Part shown: piece by piece, positions 10,550 through 21,473 of the stretch
Position numbering within the stretch: position 1 is the first letter of the stretch
Layout: every line of letters starts with the position of its first letter
Made by a program: the position numbers and the translations under genes
Assembly: GCA_025765615.1 (NCBI GenBank)
Contig: JAIVFJ010000047.1
Coordinates: 1-64,000, forward strand
DNA from: Zopfochytrium polystomum
Lineage: Eukaryota; Chytridiomycota; Chytridiomycetes; Chytridiales; Chytridiaceae
DNA length: 64,000 nt
Direction of reading: 5' to 3'
Notes under the pieces: generated by a model
Seen by the model: the letters and a program-made list of their open reading frames with translations, nothing else
The model's database searches: none
What the model was told of the DNA's origin: nothing

Positions 10550-12790
10550 ATCAGCTTTGTGTGGTACTTTGCTGCAGACTTGTTGTGGTGGAAACACAAG
10601 TTTTTTACTAAGCGCAGGTTTTGATGGGATCAAGGGAAGCTGGCAGAGCCTTGAGGAATAGGTGACTGCCAGTAGAGGCTGGCCACCCCCAATGTGCCAT
10701 GCCACGGCCAGCAATCAACCTCAACCACCTTCATCTTCTCAATTAGGTCCCAGTCATCAGTGACAGAGATGCTCTTCTTTGGTGTGGGCTGGGCTGCCAG
10801 CATGAGGTAAGATGAATGGCTTATGGACAAGCCGTTTCAGTGAAGCCAAGTCTGTTGGCATTGAAGGTTCAGGCTGTTTAGGGCAGAGGTTTTGATGTGG
10901 AAAGTGGCGCCTGCCACCAGCTGGATGAAAATTCAATCTTTGATCCAATCCAAAAACCAGTGATACCTCAATGAGGGACGTTTGGTCGCATTCTGTCTGT
11001 CGAATCACCACTAACTGTTTTCGTTGTGTTTGAGATAGGGCTCTTTGAAAGATAAAAACCCATCACTTTTCCTTCTCCTCTTTTCTGGTGGACCCCTTCC
11101 CTGTGTGTTTTTCTTCCTCATTGGGTTTTCCCCTGCTTCTCACCTTATTATCTATAACAACTCATTCGTCAGACCCTGGCCGATTGCCGAGATTGCAGGC
11201 CAGCCATCCTCTTGCGTTTGTTTCAAAGCGGGAGGCCAGTGGGCCACCAACCGGTAACTCGTTTTGCCTTCTACCGTGCCGATCAATTTCCTTGAAGTTG
11301 AAGGGTCCAATGTCGGTGGAACGAAACCTAAAAAAAAAAAAAAAAAAAAAAAAAACAGAGAGAGAGATAGGGACAGAGAGCGAGAGTGAGAAAGAATAAA
11401 ATATTAATAATTGAGCTTTGGTCCGACACTTCTACGCGGGTGCCGCAAGGCATCGCCAAAAACACTGCGTGCAGCCGCCTCCTGTTCCGCATCGCCAACG
11501 ACGACGCCAGCGCCAATCGCAAGAACCGCAGCGTTGGCGCCCGTCGCGCGCCGTCGACGACAGCCGCCGCCATCGACTCGTGGGGCTCGACCCACCCGAG
11601 CGATGCAACGCCCGCCGGAGCCGTGCGCGTCGGCGATGCGGAGGAGGAAACGTTCGCGATACCAGCGGGAGGGGAGGAAGGCGAGGAGGAGCCGGGTTAC
11701 GATGGATGGGAGCGTCCCCTTGCGGTGTGGATGTCCATTTTCCCTAGACCCACCACGCAGCGGGTTACTGAGGGGCGAAAATCACGGAGTGGGTAAATAT
11801 CAGCGCTTGGAGCCTATAGAAAAAATAATGGCTTATGGAACAGCGTCCTGCGTCGCGATGGAATTCCCTTGGCAAATCACTTCTGAGTGAGTTTTGCAAA
11901 TGACGCAAGGTAATGAAATAAAAAAACACATGCAAAAATACATACACTGCCCGTAAAAAGTCCAACGGCTCGCTCGTTTTTATCATGAAACCTTCTCGTC
12001 TACCAATTGGGGAATCTTTAAACTCGCACATCCATAATAGTGAAAATGCCTAACATATCCACGCTTTTCTTGTGCTGTGCCGTCTCGCTTAACGTACTGT
12101 CGAGAAGAAAGAGATCGTTCCAACAGTTCGCCAAGAACTGCGCCTGGAGATGAACTCAAGGCTCCAAAGTGTTTGCAGGATTTTGAGGTGATTCGAAAGT
12201 TAGCAGCATTCGACATGGAGAGAATTACTTATTAGTTATTCCTTCGTTTCTTTCTTGTGCTGGAAGTCTCGATGCATTTGTATCCACAAAGCTATGTGGA
12301 AGAGGCGCCGACTGAATGTTGTGGTGTGGAGATGACCCTTCCGTTTGACGTGTTCAAGTTTTGGTCGGGGAAACTGCGGCGGGCGTCCTGCTCTTCTTGG
12401 ACTCAAACTCGGTCCGCATCGGCCTCGACACTCTGCAGGACACGCAACGAGACCGACGGTGCTCAAATTCAGCTCTTCACAGTCCTGCACCGCCCCATTG
12501 ACTGTGGCGGTGTCCGTAAGCCGATAATTACCGCGGCGATGCAAGCTGTCTCTTCTCTCCGTGTTCATTTCGCCCATTCCTCAGACCCTACGAAGAAAAA
12601 GAAAGATACTGCGTCTCAGTGGAGTCCAATCATACGACCGCGATGGGTTCCTCGTTCTCGGAGTCAGGAAGTTCTCCCAAAAGTGAATAGAAGGCGATTT
12701 ATTTTGGTGGATAATTCACCCACCCCTTGCGAAAGGCCTTCTGAAATCGACATGTACAGGCACCCAGAAATATTTCCCTCCAACTGCGAA
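10550..12790. other. Compartment boundary, no firm gene
   Basis: AT-rich sequence ends at a 26-base A tract (11330-11355), after which composition becomes strongly GC-rich. Open frames on both strands at 11400-11890 and 11980-12980 reflect GC-rich composition; none shows a domain or splice pattern I recognise. The A tract could be a retroposed tail, but no element body is evident. Confidence 0.4.
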
Positions 12791-12791
12791 A

Positions 12792-13700
12792 TCACGCCAA
12801 GCAACTCCTTCCCGCCAGTACCAGGCGTCCGCACGCAACCAGCCTCCTGCGCTGGCTCTCTTCGAATCTCTCTTCTAAAGTCACCATCATCTTCGCAGTG
12901 GAATTGTCGTGCGGCTCGACGCCCAACGCAAGGGCCAGCCGAACCGCGTCAACGTCCACGCGCGCGAACCCACCCCTGAACACCCTCTGGGACTCGTTAT
13001 AGTCGGCTTCCAGCAAGATGCGGTGCGCCGCGGCCGATCGAGCCGCCCCGTGCCCGTTTCGCCTCGCGCCTCGCGGTGCCTGAGTTGTACGCGCCGAAAT
13101 CCATCAAGAGCCGCCGCATCGCAAGGTTGTCCCTCTCCAGAGCGGCCCAGACCGTCGAGAGTTTGTCCTCCATGTCCCAAGGGTCAAAATCCAAGGGGTC
13201 CCGCGGCGGTTCGGATACGCTCCGTGGGTCAGCAGGAGCCGCGCGAGGTCCAAGAACCCGTGCGGCACGGCAAAGTCTAGCAGCGACGGGGCCGGGGCGT
13301 CGGCGGTGAGCGCGAGCTCTTCAGTGTTGGCGGCGAGGAAGGTGACGAGAAGGCGTTCGAGATCTGGAGATCCGGCGCGCCGGGCGATGATTCGAGCTGG
13401 GCGAGGAGATCGCCGCTCTGGTGGTGCGATCTGACGACGTCCAGCTTCAGCGACTCGTTGGCTAGGATGCACTGGAAGGATCGACAGACGGTCGAAAGTG
13501 TATAGTAGGAGCGGTCGAGGCGGTGTGCGGCAGCCAAGAGCAGGATTGACTGGAGCAGCTCGTCATGGAAACGTTGCCACTGCGAACAACGCCGTCGGGC
13601 GCAGCCATGACAAGAAACCAAAATCCCTTTCCGCACACAGTACAGATTGCTTTGATTGTGAATACTCCCCTCGCATCTGTGTCGGCGAGATGCGGATGGT
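12792..13700 (-). pseudogene. F-box/ankyrin-type gene relic
   Basis: Read on the minus strand, an F-box-like segment (FHDELLQSILLLAAAHRLDR, about 13590-13530) leads into ankyrin-like text (FAVPHGFLDLARLLLTHGAY, then ALERDNLAMRRLLMDFGAY, then VDVDAVRLALALGVEP). The pieces lie in different frames, with at least three breaks: an 8-bp direct duplication of gatctcca near 13360, a 1-base shift near 13200, and another near 13020. Each piece keeps coding character. Multiple breaks suggest a pseudogene, though assembly indels remain possible. Confidence 0.6.
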
Positions 13701-13901
13701 ACACCCATGACCGTCTCTACTTTGTCGCTGTTTACTCCGGTCCCCGTGGTGTATTTATCCTTGCTCGCGATCGTATGTGAAAGAGGTTGTGAGGATAGAC
13801 AGACGCTCATGCGGTCAAGCCAACAACAACAACTGGCGGGCACGGACTCGCTCACTGCTCCACTCACAGCGCCTGCGAGTGGAAAGGGCAGCATAGAAAA
13901 A

Positions 13902-13963
13902 AAAATATGTCCCCCGAGGGGGAATCCACTCTAGTTTTGCGTGTCATCCTTGCACAGGGAGCC

Positions 13964-13994
<31 letters not shown>

Positions 13995-14022
13995 CATATG
14001 TGTCTGCCCTGTTTCCAGGGAC
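13902..14022 (-). ncRNA. U6: U6 spliceosomal snRNA
   Basis: On the minus strand the RNA starts with a 5' stem-loop (CCCTG-GAAA-CAGGG). It contains AATTGGAACGATACAGAGA with the ACAGAGA box that pairs with the 5' splice site, then GATTAGCATGG with the AGC triad, and CAAGGATGACACGCAA, all hallmark U6 sequence. It ends in a hairpin (ccccct/aggggg) and a run of nine T, the pol III terminator. It is part of the splicing machinery that the many GT-AG introns here require. Confidence 0.95.
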
Positions 14023-14047
14023 AGACATCTCATTGAAGGTCGCTCAC

Positions 14048-14057
14048 TTTTATATAA
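14048..14057 (-). promoter_or_regulatory. TATA box of the U6 gene
   Basis: The minus strand reads TTATATAAAA about 26-35 bases upstream of the U6 5' end, the distance typical of the TATA element that sets pol III starts at U6 genes. Confidence 0.75.
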
Positions 14058-15035
14058 CCATTGGGGGCGCATTGGCAAGTGCGTTGCGGGTTCGGTGCCA
14101 CCAATTAGGCCGTGCTATGTCAGTGCCAGTGCACCCGCTGTTCCCTGCGACACCGTTGCATGAGGACCGCGGCTTTCGCTCAAAATTCAGAAATAAAGTA
14201 TGTAGAGGCTCTGTTATGGGACAGACCGCCTCAGTTCGACGTTCTGGTATGACGTTCTGGTATGACAGCCTTGACCGGCACCGCGACCAGATACAGTGTG
14301 CCCCCTAGACGTCTGCAATTGTCGCCACAACCTCCTTTGCCCACGCTCGCATTTCCGCGCATGCTCTAGTACCGCACAGAACGCGTCCGTGCAGAGCGGC
14401 AAAGGGGCGACCACCGTGCGCGGGATTGTGAGTGTGTGAGGGCTGCGCCACGGTCGTTGTCCGGATTGGTTGGGTCTGCTAGATACGCCGAGGCAACGGT
14501 GGATTGCGCTCGCCGCCGTCACTCTGCCCTTCCGAACGGTGCTATCGCTTGGTTCCCGGAAACACAATAGGCCTCCGATGCCGAGACCTTCTACGAGGAA
14601 AAGTCGGTCGTGGGCGCCCCCGCGATCTGGTTGAGAGCGCCCCGGTGGAAAGTGCCAACCGCGTGTGGTCGATGAAGCTGCTGCTGCCGCACTCGCCCCA
14701 AATGTGACGCGGACGTTTCGTGTCGGGCTTGCGAGCGAGGCGGAAATGGCAGCGCAGCCGGGGGTCGCGAGAGGCAGCTAGCTGTTACCGGCCCAGGCAC
14801 TGGTTTCGCCGCTCCTCACTCAAACACCAGTTCGTTGCGTTTCTCGGTTTTCGCATGTGGCCACCTAAGTTTGCGTCCAATTTGGGATTCTCCAATGAAG
14901 AACTCCGCCGGCACGATCCCTGACCGGCTGGAGAAAAGCGAGATTTCGAATGCAACAACCGCAGTATTGCATGCATTTGCGCGCTTCATCAATCATCAAT
15001 GTGGTAAGCGAACCTACCGTCAGTCCTCTTGCAAA
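14058..15035. other. GC-rich intergenic upstream of U6
   Basis: No named gene. A minus-strand frame around 14300-14430 has coding-like text but no recognisable domain. The start of this interval may hold U6 upstream elements. Confidence 0.4.
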
Positions 15036-15459
15036 TCACTTTTTCTTCCCGCTCGCCGCCTTGGCCGCAGGTTTCGCCGCTGGCTCCTTCGCCTTCCCCG
15101 CCGCCACCTTCGCGGTCGTCGTCGTCGCCGTTGCAGCGCCCTTTGGAGCAGCCACAGCCCCGCACATTTCGCCGTCGCGCCGCTTGCGGCGGGCTTCGCG
15201 CACCCACCGCCCGCACGCCGGTACAGCGGCAGTCCGAGCGGTGCTGTCGCTTGGAGTTCGTCACTGGGAACGGGAGGGAACCCCCTCGAAAGAGAAGAAA
15301 AATTCAAGTCTCCCCAACTCCATCCCTTCCGATTCCGTCCGCTTTGTTCGCACCTTATCAGTGCGGACCTCGCCGTGGGTAGCCCGACCCGCTTCTGCTG
15401 ATCCGTAATCTGCTTGGTGATCTCGGCCGCGTTCGGCTTCCACCCATTCGCCCTCGGGG
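15036..15459 (-). CDS. Small protein with Lys/Ala-rich tail; paralogue of the 28.7-29.9 kb gene
   Basis: Two minus-strand exons are visible: 15354-15459 (acceptor TAG, donor AG|GTGCGA) and 15036-15263 (acceptor CCCAG). Exon one encodes NGWKPNAAEITKQITDQQKR, matching FGPKPSSDKIIKQIEKQQEK of the gene at 29.2 kb. Exon two encodes GLPLYRRAGGGC, matching GLYRRAGSSC there. It ends in a basic tail (AKVAAGKAKEPAAKPAAKAA, then SGKKK and stop). One base must be gained or lost near 15165 to connect the body to the tail. The 5' exons are not found, so this is a partial or damaged family member of unknown function. Confidence 0.5.
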
Positions 15460-15524
15460 CTATTTTTTGACTTTCATGCGGAATTGAGTTGCCAAGTTGC
15501 GGAGTCTGACTCTCCAACTTGGCA

Positions 15525-15780
15525 ACTATATAACTCTGCGCTTCTGTTACTCTGCAGTTCTGCCGCTCTGTTGCCTCCACAGCTCTGCAACTCTGCTTTG
15601 CACTGCGAATCTGCCACTCTGATTCACTCTGCTACTCTGCGACTGCACTTCTCCACCGCAACTCTGCGGCTCTGTCACTCTGCTACTACGCCGCTAGGCC
15701 AAACTCGGCAACTCTGCTACTCTGCCGCTACTCCGCATACCTGCAACTCTGCCACTCCACTCTGCTTGTCAGCTATTCTG
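15525..15780. repeat. Irregular CTCTGC-type minisatellite
   Basis: About two dozen imperfect copies of a short unit around ctctgc(a/t)act follow each other with variable spacing. Neither strand gives a sensible continuous protein. Confidence 0.7.
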
Positions 15781-16214
15781 TCATGACTGCACAACTCCAC
15801 CACTCTATCATCGCAGGCGCTGTCCACCCAACCAACAAACAACTATGGCTCTGCAGGTGCATTTTAGGACAAGACTGTTGGGCGGAACTGACCAAAAAAA
15901 ATTGCAGAGAGTGCGGTCCTCCGCAATATCTGCAGCCACAATAGGCGTTTTTGGGGTAACTGCAAGCAGTTGCGGAGCAGTTAGTTTTTTTAACAACTAA
16001 GTCCGCTCTGAGTAATGATGCGCCTCTGCCGGATTTGGAGCGGATATTGGAAGGTCTGTATCTGCATTGGAATGCCAGAGAATACCACCCCAAGGTTCAT
16101 GTCCGGCGGATACCCGTTACCTGGTTCATGTCCGCGTGATCGGTGTTTCCGCAGAATTTGCGCCTCTCTATCCGGAAAAGTTCATACCCTCCGGAATGCA
16201 CGCTGCTCGAAGGA

Positions 16215-16631
16215 GCGGAAGCCGCAGTCGCTGGGCTGCCGGATCTTCCCGTCGAGATCCTCTTCTTCATCGCCCACTTTAACGAAGAGTGACTAGCTGC
16301 CCGCAGCAGCCGACGAGACGCGTTTTACGGCTGCGACAACAGCACGGCACACGAAAGAGGCTGCCTTGGCACTTTCTTCCTTGACCGCGACCGCCTGTTG
16401 TTGGTGACCGCTTCCCGGGCACGCATCGATGCCGCCGACGCGACTGCCGATCTGATTTCCCTCGGGTTGGGGGGGAGCGGTCGCGTTTGCCCCACGGACT
16501 TGGGCGAGCAATTGGCGAGGAAGCACATCGCTCGTCTTTGGTGCGGCGCGCTGCGCAATCTAGGATGCAAGGCAAGAACAAGCGCGGCGTGCATTCACGG
16601 TGATGTTGAGCGAGGGTTGTTGATTTGCTGA
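16215..16631 (+). pseudogene. F-box protein relic with in-frame TGA
   Basis: The frame reads AAVAGLPDLPVEILFFIAHF, a clear F-box start (LPxLPxEIL). It meets TGA at about 16290 and resumes in the same frame with LAARSSRRDAFYGCDNSTAH and TFFLDRDRLLLVTASRARID, to a stop near 16631. Unlike most breaks in this window this is a nonsense codon and not a frameshift. No ankyrin block follows. Likely a truncated copy of the F-box/ankyrin family. Confidence 0.5.
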
Positions 16632-16757
16632 TGGGCAAGTACAATACAAGTAAAGCGAACTGTATATTAGTTGCGCTTTGAAAAAGCCCCCCTTCCCCAC
16701 CCATAGTGCCACCACCCCAATTTATTCGGCCGACGACCACGGGGAAGCAACATTGAG

Positions 16758-17583
16758 TCAGGCAGCCGGGGCAGCGTTGCCCGCACCCCCATTTTCAGGC
16801 GGCTGGCGGTCTGAGGGGAAAGCAGGGTATCAGCAAAACGGTTTACAGAGCTGGGTGTTACTTACTTTCTCGCTCCCAGCGAGCACGTTGATTTTCGCGC
16901 TCTCGACGGGCGTTTTCTCGATCTGGGATGGGGTTTGTGCGGGGGGGCGGGTTGGGGAGTTGTTCAGGACGGATTTGGAGGTGGGCATGCAAGTCGAAAC
17001 AGGAACAGAAAATAGGAATTTAGGAAAAAACGGTGCTTACGCCTGGGACCTTCAATTGGACCTTTTTTTTTGTGGAAAACAAAGTCGTTAGGTCAAGAAC
17101 GCTAAAGCGGTGACATGATACTGACGTCCTTCCGGCGACGGAGATCGGGAACGTTCCGCTTTGGAGCGCGTAACACGAAAGAGCGCCTAGTTAGCCTCAA
17201 AATAGCCATAAAAGGTTGATCGCGAGATGACCCGCCATCACCGAATCCTCACCTCCTCCTGGACCGGCGATCCGCGCACGAAGTCGATGAAGTGGCCGAC
17301 ACAGTGGTCAGTGCGGGAAGGGAAAGAAAGCACACCAAAATTGATGACCTTACTTTGCGGTACTCTAATTCGGGGGGGCGGTGGGGGCAAGTCTGGATGG
17401 AAGAAGGAGATGCGAGGGGGGAAGTCAAGCAAGGTCAGAGCGACAGAGGAAACTAATAACCCAACTGAGGTTGCGGCCGCCGCTGCCGCCGGGAGTGCTG
17501 GGATCGGCGACGGCGGACCATACGGCAGCGATGAGAATGGTTGCGATGAAGAGGAGAGAGACGACAGACTTGGCAAGAAGCAT
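16758..17583 (-). CDS. Putative secreted protein, multi-exon
   Basis: The minus strand starts ATG at 17583 and encodes a signal-peptide-like leader (MLLAKSVVSLLFIATILIAA, then VWSAVADPSTPGGSGG). Donor-like GT sites follow near 17466. Candidate internal exons are about 17252-17330 (HCVGHFIDFVRGSP), a tiny one near 17055-17073 (VQLKVPG) and 16870-16990 (PAQTPSQIEKTPVESAKINV, donor GTAAGT). The last exon after CCCTCAG can end in NAAPAA-stop. An AATAAA lies about 30 bases further on. Exon joins are tentative and the family is unknown. The leader begins with the same ATGCTTCTTGC as the leader region at 29.8 kb. Confidence 0.4.
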
Positions 17584-18027
17584 GGTCGTTTTGGTTGAGG
17601 CTGGGTGGTTGAGATTACTCAGGGAAGTGCGGCTGTTTCAGAGTGGCGGCGTGAAACGAAACAATCTCGTTGCGATTTAAATATTACTGACGCCTTTACG
17701 CTTAGCCTTCAGTGTCAGTGTGCTCAGCCGCGAAGTTTTCCGCCGCACACGAACGACCGCTGGGGGCGCGGGACGAATTTGGGCGACTGCGTGTCTTCAA
17801 TCTGACGCGGAGGGAACAAACAAGGGGGAGTGCACGCACAGTGTCTGCTAATTGAGCGACCCGTTTTGGAAAAAGTAACTAACGGTTTATTACTTCCGCC
17901 CTAACCCCGCGCCTGTCGGAACTGTGTAATAATTATATGAAGAAAAATAAAGGAGGGGCTGTGCCAAGTCCGCAACCATATTGGGAGCAACCGAAATCAT
18001 GTTGAGACCAACGGCTTCAAATCAAAT

Positions 18028-18029
<2 letters not shown>

Positions 18030-18064
<35 letters not shown>
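18030..18064. repeat. (CA)n microsatellite
   Basis: Pure CA run just 3' of the SDR copy on the minus strand. Confidence 0.95.
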
Positions 18065-18065
<1 letters not shown>

Positions 18066-18072
18066 AAGAGCA

Positions 18073-18815
18073 TCACCACTCGTACACCCCGTCCTTGTGG
18101 ATAAACTTGCCCACGTCGGCATCTCTCTTGCCTTGAACGACTGACTCGATGGTCGCAGCACTCGTCTCTGAGCTGAGGGCACCGCGCGCAACCCTGTTTG
18201 CGCGGTCCGCCTCGCCCGTCAGGTTGGTGACGACGTAGCCAGGGCACATTGTCCACACCTTGCAGCCCCACTCTGCAAACTCGCGGTGGTGGTACGCGGC
18301 CAGCATGTTGAGGGCCGCCTTGCTCATGCGGTACGCGGGAGCGAACACGCCGTAACTCCACGACGCGGCGTCGCCGATCGAGCCGAGCGCGCTGGCACGT
18401 AGAGGAGACGGGGGTCCGCCGACTTTTTGAGGAGCGGGACAAAGGCGTCTGTGACGATCGCGGGGCCGGTCGAGTTGGTGGCGAAGGTGTCGCGCAGCTG
18501 GGTCGCGAGGTCGCCGGACGTGACGACGATGCCGGCGTTGTTGACGAGGACGTCGACGCGGCCGATCTCGGCGGCCACTTGATCGGCGGCGGCGCGGACA
18601 GATGCTGGGTCCGAGACGTCGATGCGAATGAGGGTGAGCGGAGCGGTTGAGCCGCGCGCGCGGATGTCTTGGACGGCCTTTTGGCCCTTTTCGACGGAGC
18701 GGACGCCCAGCAGGACGTGGTAGCGGGCGTCGGGCGCCGAGGCGAGAAGAGCGGCGGTGTCGAAGCCGATGCCGCTGTTGGCGCCGGTGATGAAAACGAC
18801 AGTCGGAGTTGACAT
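18073..18815 (-). pseudogene. Short-chain dehydrogenase/reductase, copy 1, frameshifted
   Basis: The N-terminal frame (ATG at 18815) has the Rossmann motif TGANSGIG, the NNAG motif (VDVLVNNAGI) and STGPAIVTDAFVPLL. The C-terminal frame has the catalytic YxxxK (YRMSKAALNML) and the tail CPGYVVTNLTGEADRANRVA, ending in GVYEW. They are joined by SALGSIGDAASW in the second frame. One base is missing near 18395, where copy 2 (20688-21133) has TTCCAGC in the matching place. SDR enzymes reduce or oxidise small carbonyl/alcohol substrates with NAD(P)H; this one resembles carbonyl-reductase-type members. A GA/GT microsatellite abuts the start codon. A single indel could be an assembly error. Confidence 0.75.
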
Positions 18816-18817
18816 TT

Positions 18818-18821
<4 letters not shown>

Positions 18822-18885
<64 letters not shown>

Positions 18886-18908
18886 CAGCGAGAGAGAGAG
18901 AGAGAGAG

Positions 18909-18940
<32 letters not shown>
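18822..18940. repeat. (GA)n-(GT)n compound microsatellite
   Basis: GA repeats to about 18911, then GT repeats to 18940, starting seven bases upstream of the SDR copy 1 start codon and so within its 5' leader or promoter. Confidence 0.95.
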
Positions 18941-19799
18941 ACTATGAGAGTGCGCCAGGGATAGGCGCGTTTTTATTTATAGGCTGGCCTTCGATTGTTG
19001 TTTGTGTGTTCAAGTGTGTCCTCCGTCAAAAACAAACCCACCTTGTCCCGATGCGGCGGATCTGCTGCGGAAAAATTCGGAATATTATTGTGGTTACTGT
19101 TCAAAACCGAACACAAGGCCTTTTTTGGATTTGCACACAAAAATCTGCACAGTTGAATCTGCACAGTACTTTCTCTTAATAAACACGTGATCTGTCTTAT
19201 TCCCAGGGCTGCCTTGTCACCTTCATTCTCTTCCGCCGTGCTGCCGTCCAGCATAGCGCCATTGCCTGTCTGTGTCCAGCGTTCCAGCGCCCTCGCAGCC
19301 AACCATACCCCCAATATTGAGTATGCTAGTGGTGACAGACTGCACGTGCCTGCAAGGCTCCAGTGCTCCAGGCTCAGCCATCTCTCCTCCTGTAACTTTT
19401 GGTGTGCAGTCGCCTACAACATAGCTTAACCCGCATGGCTATGCTTGCGTTTCATTCCATCCTCCTCCTTTCACACGATTTGTTGTCATCCTTCCACCCC
19501 TCCTCCACCTTCCCCTCCCCCACCACCCCACCACCGCCTCCCCTCGCAAAGGGAAGCAGCGGTGGCGAGCGAGCTGGGCCTCGTCGTCGGCGGCCGCAGC
19601 CTCAGCAACGCCACGACAGCTGCAACAACGGCCGCGGCGGCAGCGACGGCCCCCGTCGACCCGTACTACATGAGCCTGACTCGGTTCGCGGACGGCAGCC
19701 GCGGCAGCTGTGCTGGCGCCGTGCTGTCATGGAGGTGGGTGTACGCGCGGCAGGCAGCGGTGCGGCGGCGGCTGTTCCACGCAGCGACGGCGGCGGCGG

Positions 19800-20030
19800 G
19801 AGGCGGCGGCGGCCGCGCACGTGGTCGCTGTGTCGTGCGTCGAGGTCGTCGGAGGCGGGACTGGCTCTGCTGTGGTGGTGTCGGGAGCTGGGACCGCACG
19901 GTCAAGGTGTGGCAGGTGGTGCGCGGTGGAGGTGCGGGGTGTGCGGGTCCCGGTCGCGACGGGGCTGCTGCGGCGGCGGCGCGGGGCGAGACGGGCCGCG
20001 ACGGCGGCGGAGGCTCGCGGCGGCTGGGGG
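19800..20030 (+). pseudogene. WD40-repeat fragment
   Basis: HVVAVSCVEVVGGGTGSAVV runs into VSG, then in the next frame SWDRTVKVWQVV. Together they match the GH...VxCV...VVSGSWDRTVKVW pattern of a WD40 blade. One base must be skipped at about 19890. Flanking GC-rich frames do not show further blades, so this is a fragment or relic. Confidence 0.4.
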
Positions 20031-20508
20031 GATGTACTCGCCTCAGTTCCACGGCCGTGAGGCGGCGGCGGCGGATACCACAGCTGCCACAGCACGTAAC
20101 GGTTATTCCACATCACCCACGCAGTGTGACCCATTCCAACATTCTGTTGGTAAGCTTTAACCGTCAGTCCCCATCTGCGGCTCAGCCAGTAGCCACTTGC
20201 TCTACAGCAGCGCATTGCAGCACTGCCCAGGTAGCAGTGAGCCTGCAACAAACAGACGCACACAACAGTGATAGTAATGCGGTTCTCCTTTGAGCTAGTC
20301 GTGGAAGTGAGGGATAGGTGCCTCTCCACCCCCATGCGGCCATAGACCGAGCCCTTGCCTCATCCTGCTCACCGCCTTGCTGTGGCAGTCGCTTGCGCGG
20401 CAGCTGAATCCTCACACAATTTGTGTCTGCTCTTCTATTTGCGTTCGATTTTCGACGGAAAGGACAATAATACATTGAAGCACCAAACAAACAGCTTTGC
20501 ACGCCGCA

Positions 20509-20526
20509 TACACACACGCACACATA

Positions 20527-20573
<47 letters not shown>

Positions 20574-20605
20574 ACACACACTCTCTCTCTTTATCTCACT
20601 CTCTT
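20509..20605. repeat. (CA)n then CT-rich microsatellite
   Basis: CA repeats to 20580 followed by ctctctctct, about 100 bases upstream of SDR copy 2. Confidence 0.95.
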
Positions 20606-20687
20606 GTCCGTAAACTCTCCCTTTATTTCATCACTTTTTGCATATGTCAGCAGCATCTGCGCACGCAACGCCAACCGTTTTCGTTAG

Positions 20688-21133
20688 CTCCGGACCTCGC
20701 GACGCAGATGCGCGCCTCGCTCGCGACCAACGCGACCGGCCCGGCCATTGTGACCGAAGCGTTCGCCCCGCTCCTGAAAAAGTCGTCGGACCCGCGCTTG
20801 ATATACATTTCCAGCTCGCTCGGGTCGATCGGCGACCCCGTGTCGTGGTACCCCGGGCTGCTGTCTGCCGCGTACCGCGTGAGCAAGGCGGCGCTCAACA
20901 TGCTGGCGGCTTACCACCACCACGAGTTTGCCGAATGGGGCTGCAAGGTGTGGGCCCTCTGCCCGGGCTACGTCGTCACGAACTTGGGCGGGGAGGAGAG
21001 CCGCAAGACTGCGATTGCTCACGGTGCGCTGAGCGCCGAGACAAGCGCTGCGACCATTCAGAGCGTTATCCAAGGCAAGCGCGATGCCGACGCCGGCAAG
21101 TTTATCCACAAAGGCGGTGTGTATGCTTGGTGA
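20688..21133 (+). CDS. Short-chain dehydrogenase, copy 2, 5'-truncated or with missing first exon
   Basis: Encodes the C-terminal half of an SDR nearly identical in layout to copy 1: SLATNATGPAIVTEAFAPLL, ISSSLGSIGDPVSW, catalytic YRVSKAALNML, CPGYVVTNLGGEE, ending GVYAW. An ATG lies at 20708. A possible acceptor (tttcgttag) at 20687 would join an upstream exon in the right phase, but no TGxxxGIG Rossmann exon is found upstream; 20.5 kb is microsatellite. Without it the protein could not bind NAD(P). AATAAA follows at about 21206. It is transcribed away from copy 1. Confidence 0.6.
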
Positions 21134-21139
21134 ATACAG

Positions 21140-21470
21140 CTGCCACCCTCTATCCTTTTTTTCGCTATTGAAGAGTCACCGGATGGGAGAGGATCTACTT
21201 TACGCAATAAAGAATTGAAGACCTGTTTTTTTTCTTTTTTTTTTTTTTTTTTTCTTCTTTCTCACCGCTCGATGGCCTGGTATTTGATGCGCCTCGGATC
21301 ACCAAAGTGCTCCCTTTCTCCTTTTCTCTCTTCTCTCTTTTCGTTTTCTTGTCGCTATACATTACCAAGAACGAGATCAAAGTGCAGTTAGATGGCAGGC
21401 GGTAGTGGCGTTGTTGCCGGCTCATCTTTCGCAAAATCGACGGAGGAACGACATGTTCTCCGTCTCTTGC
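21140..21470. other. Short intergenic with poly-T
   Basis: 3' region of SDR copy 2 with a long T-rich tract at 21224-21257, then the 3' flank of the minus-strand ankyrin relic. Confidence 0.5.
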
Positions 21471-21473
21471 TTC

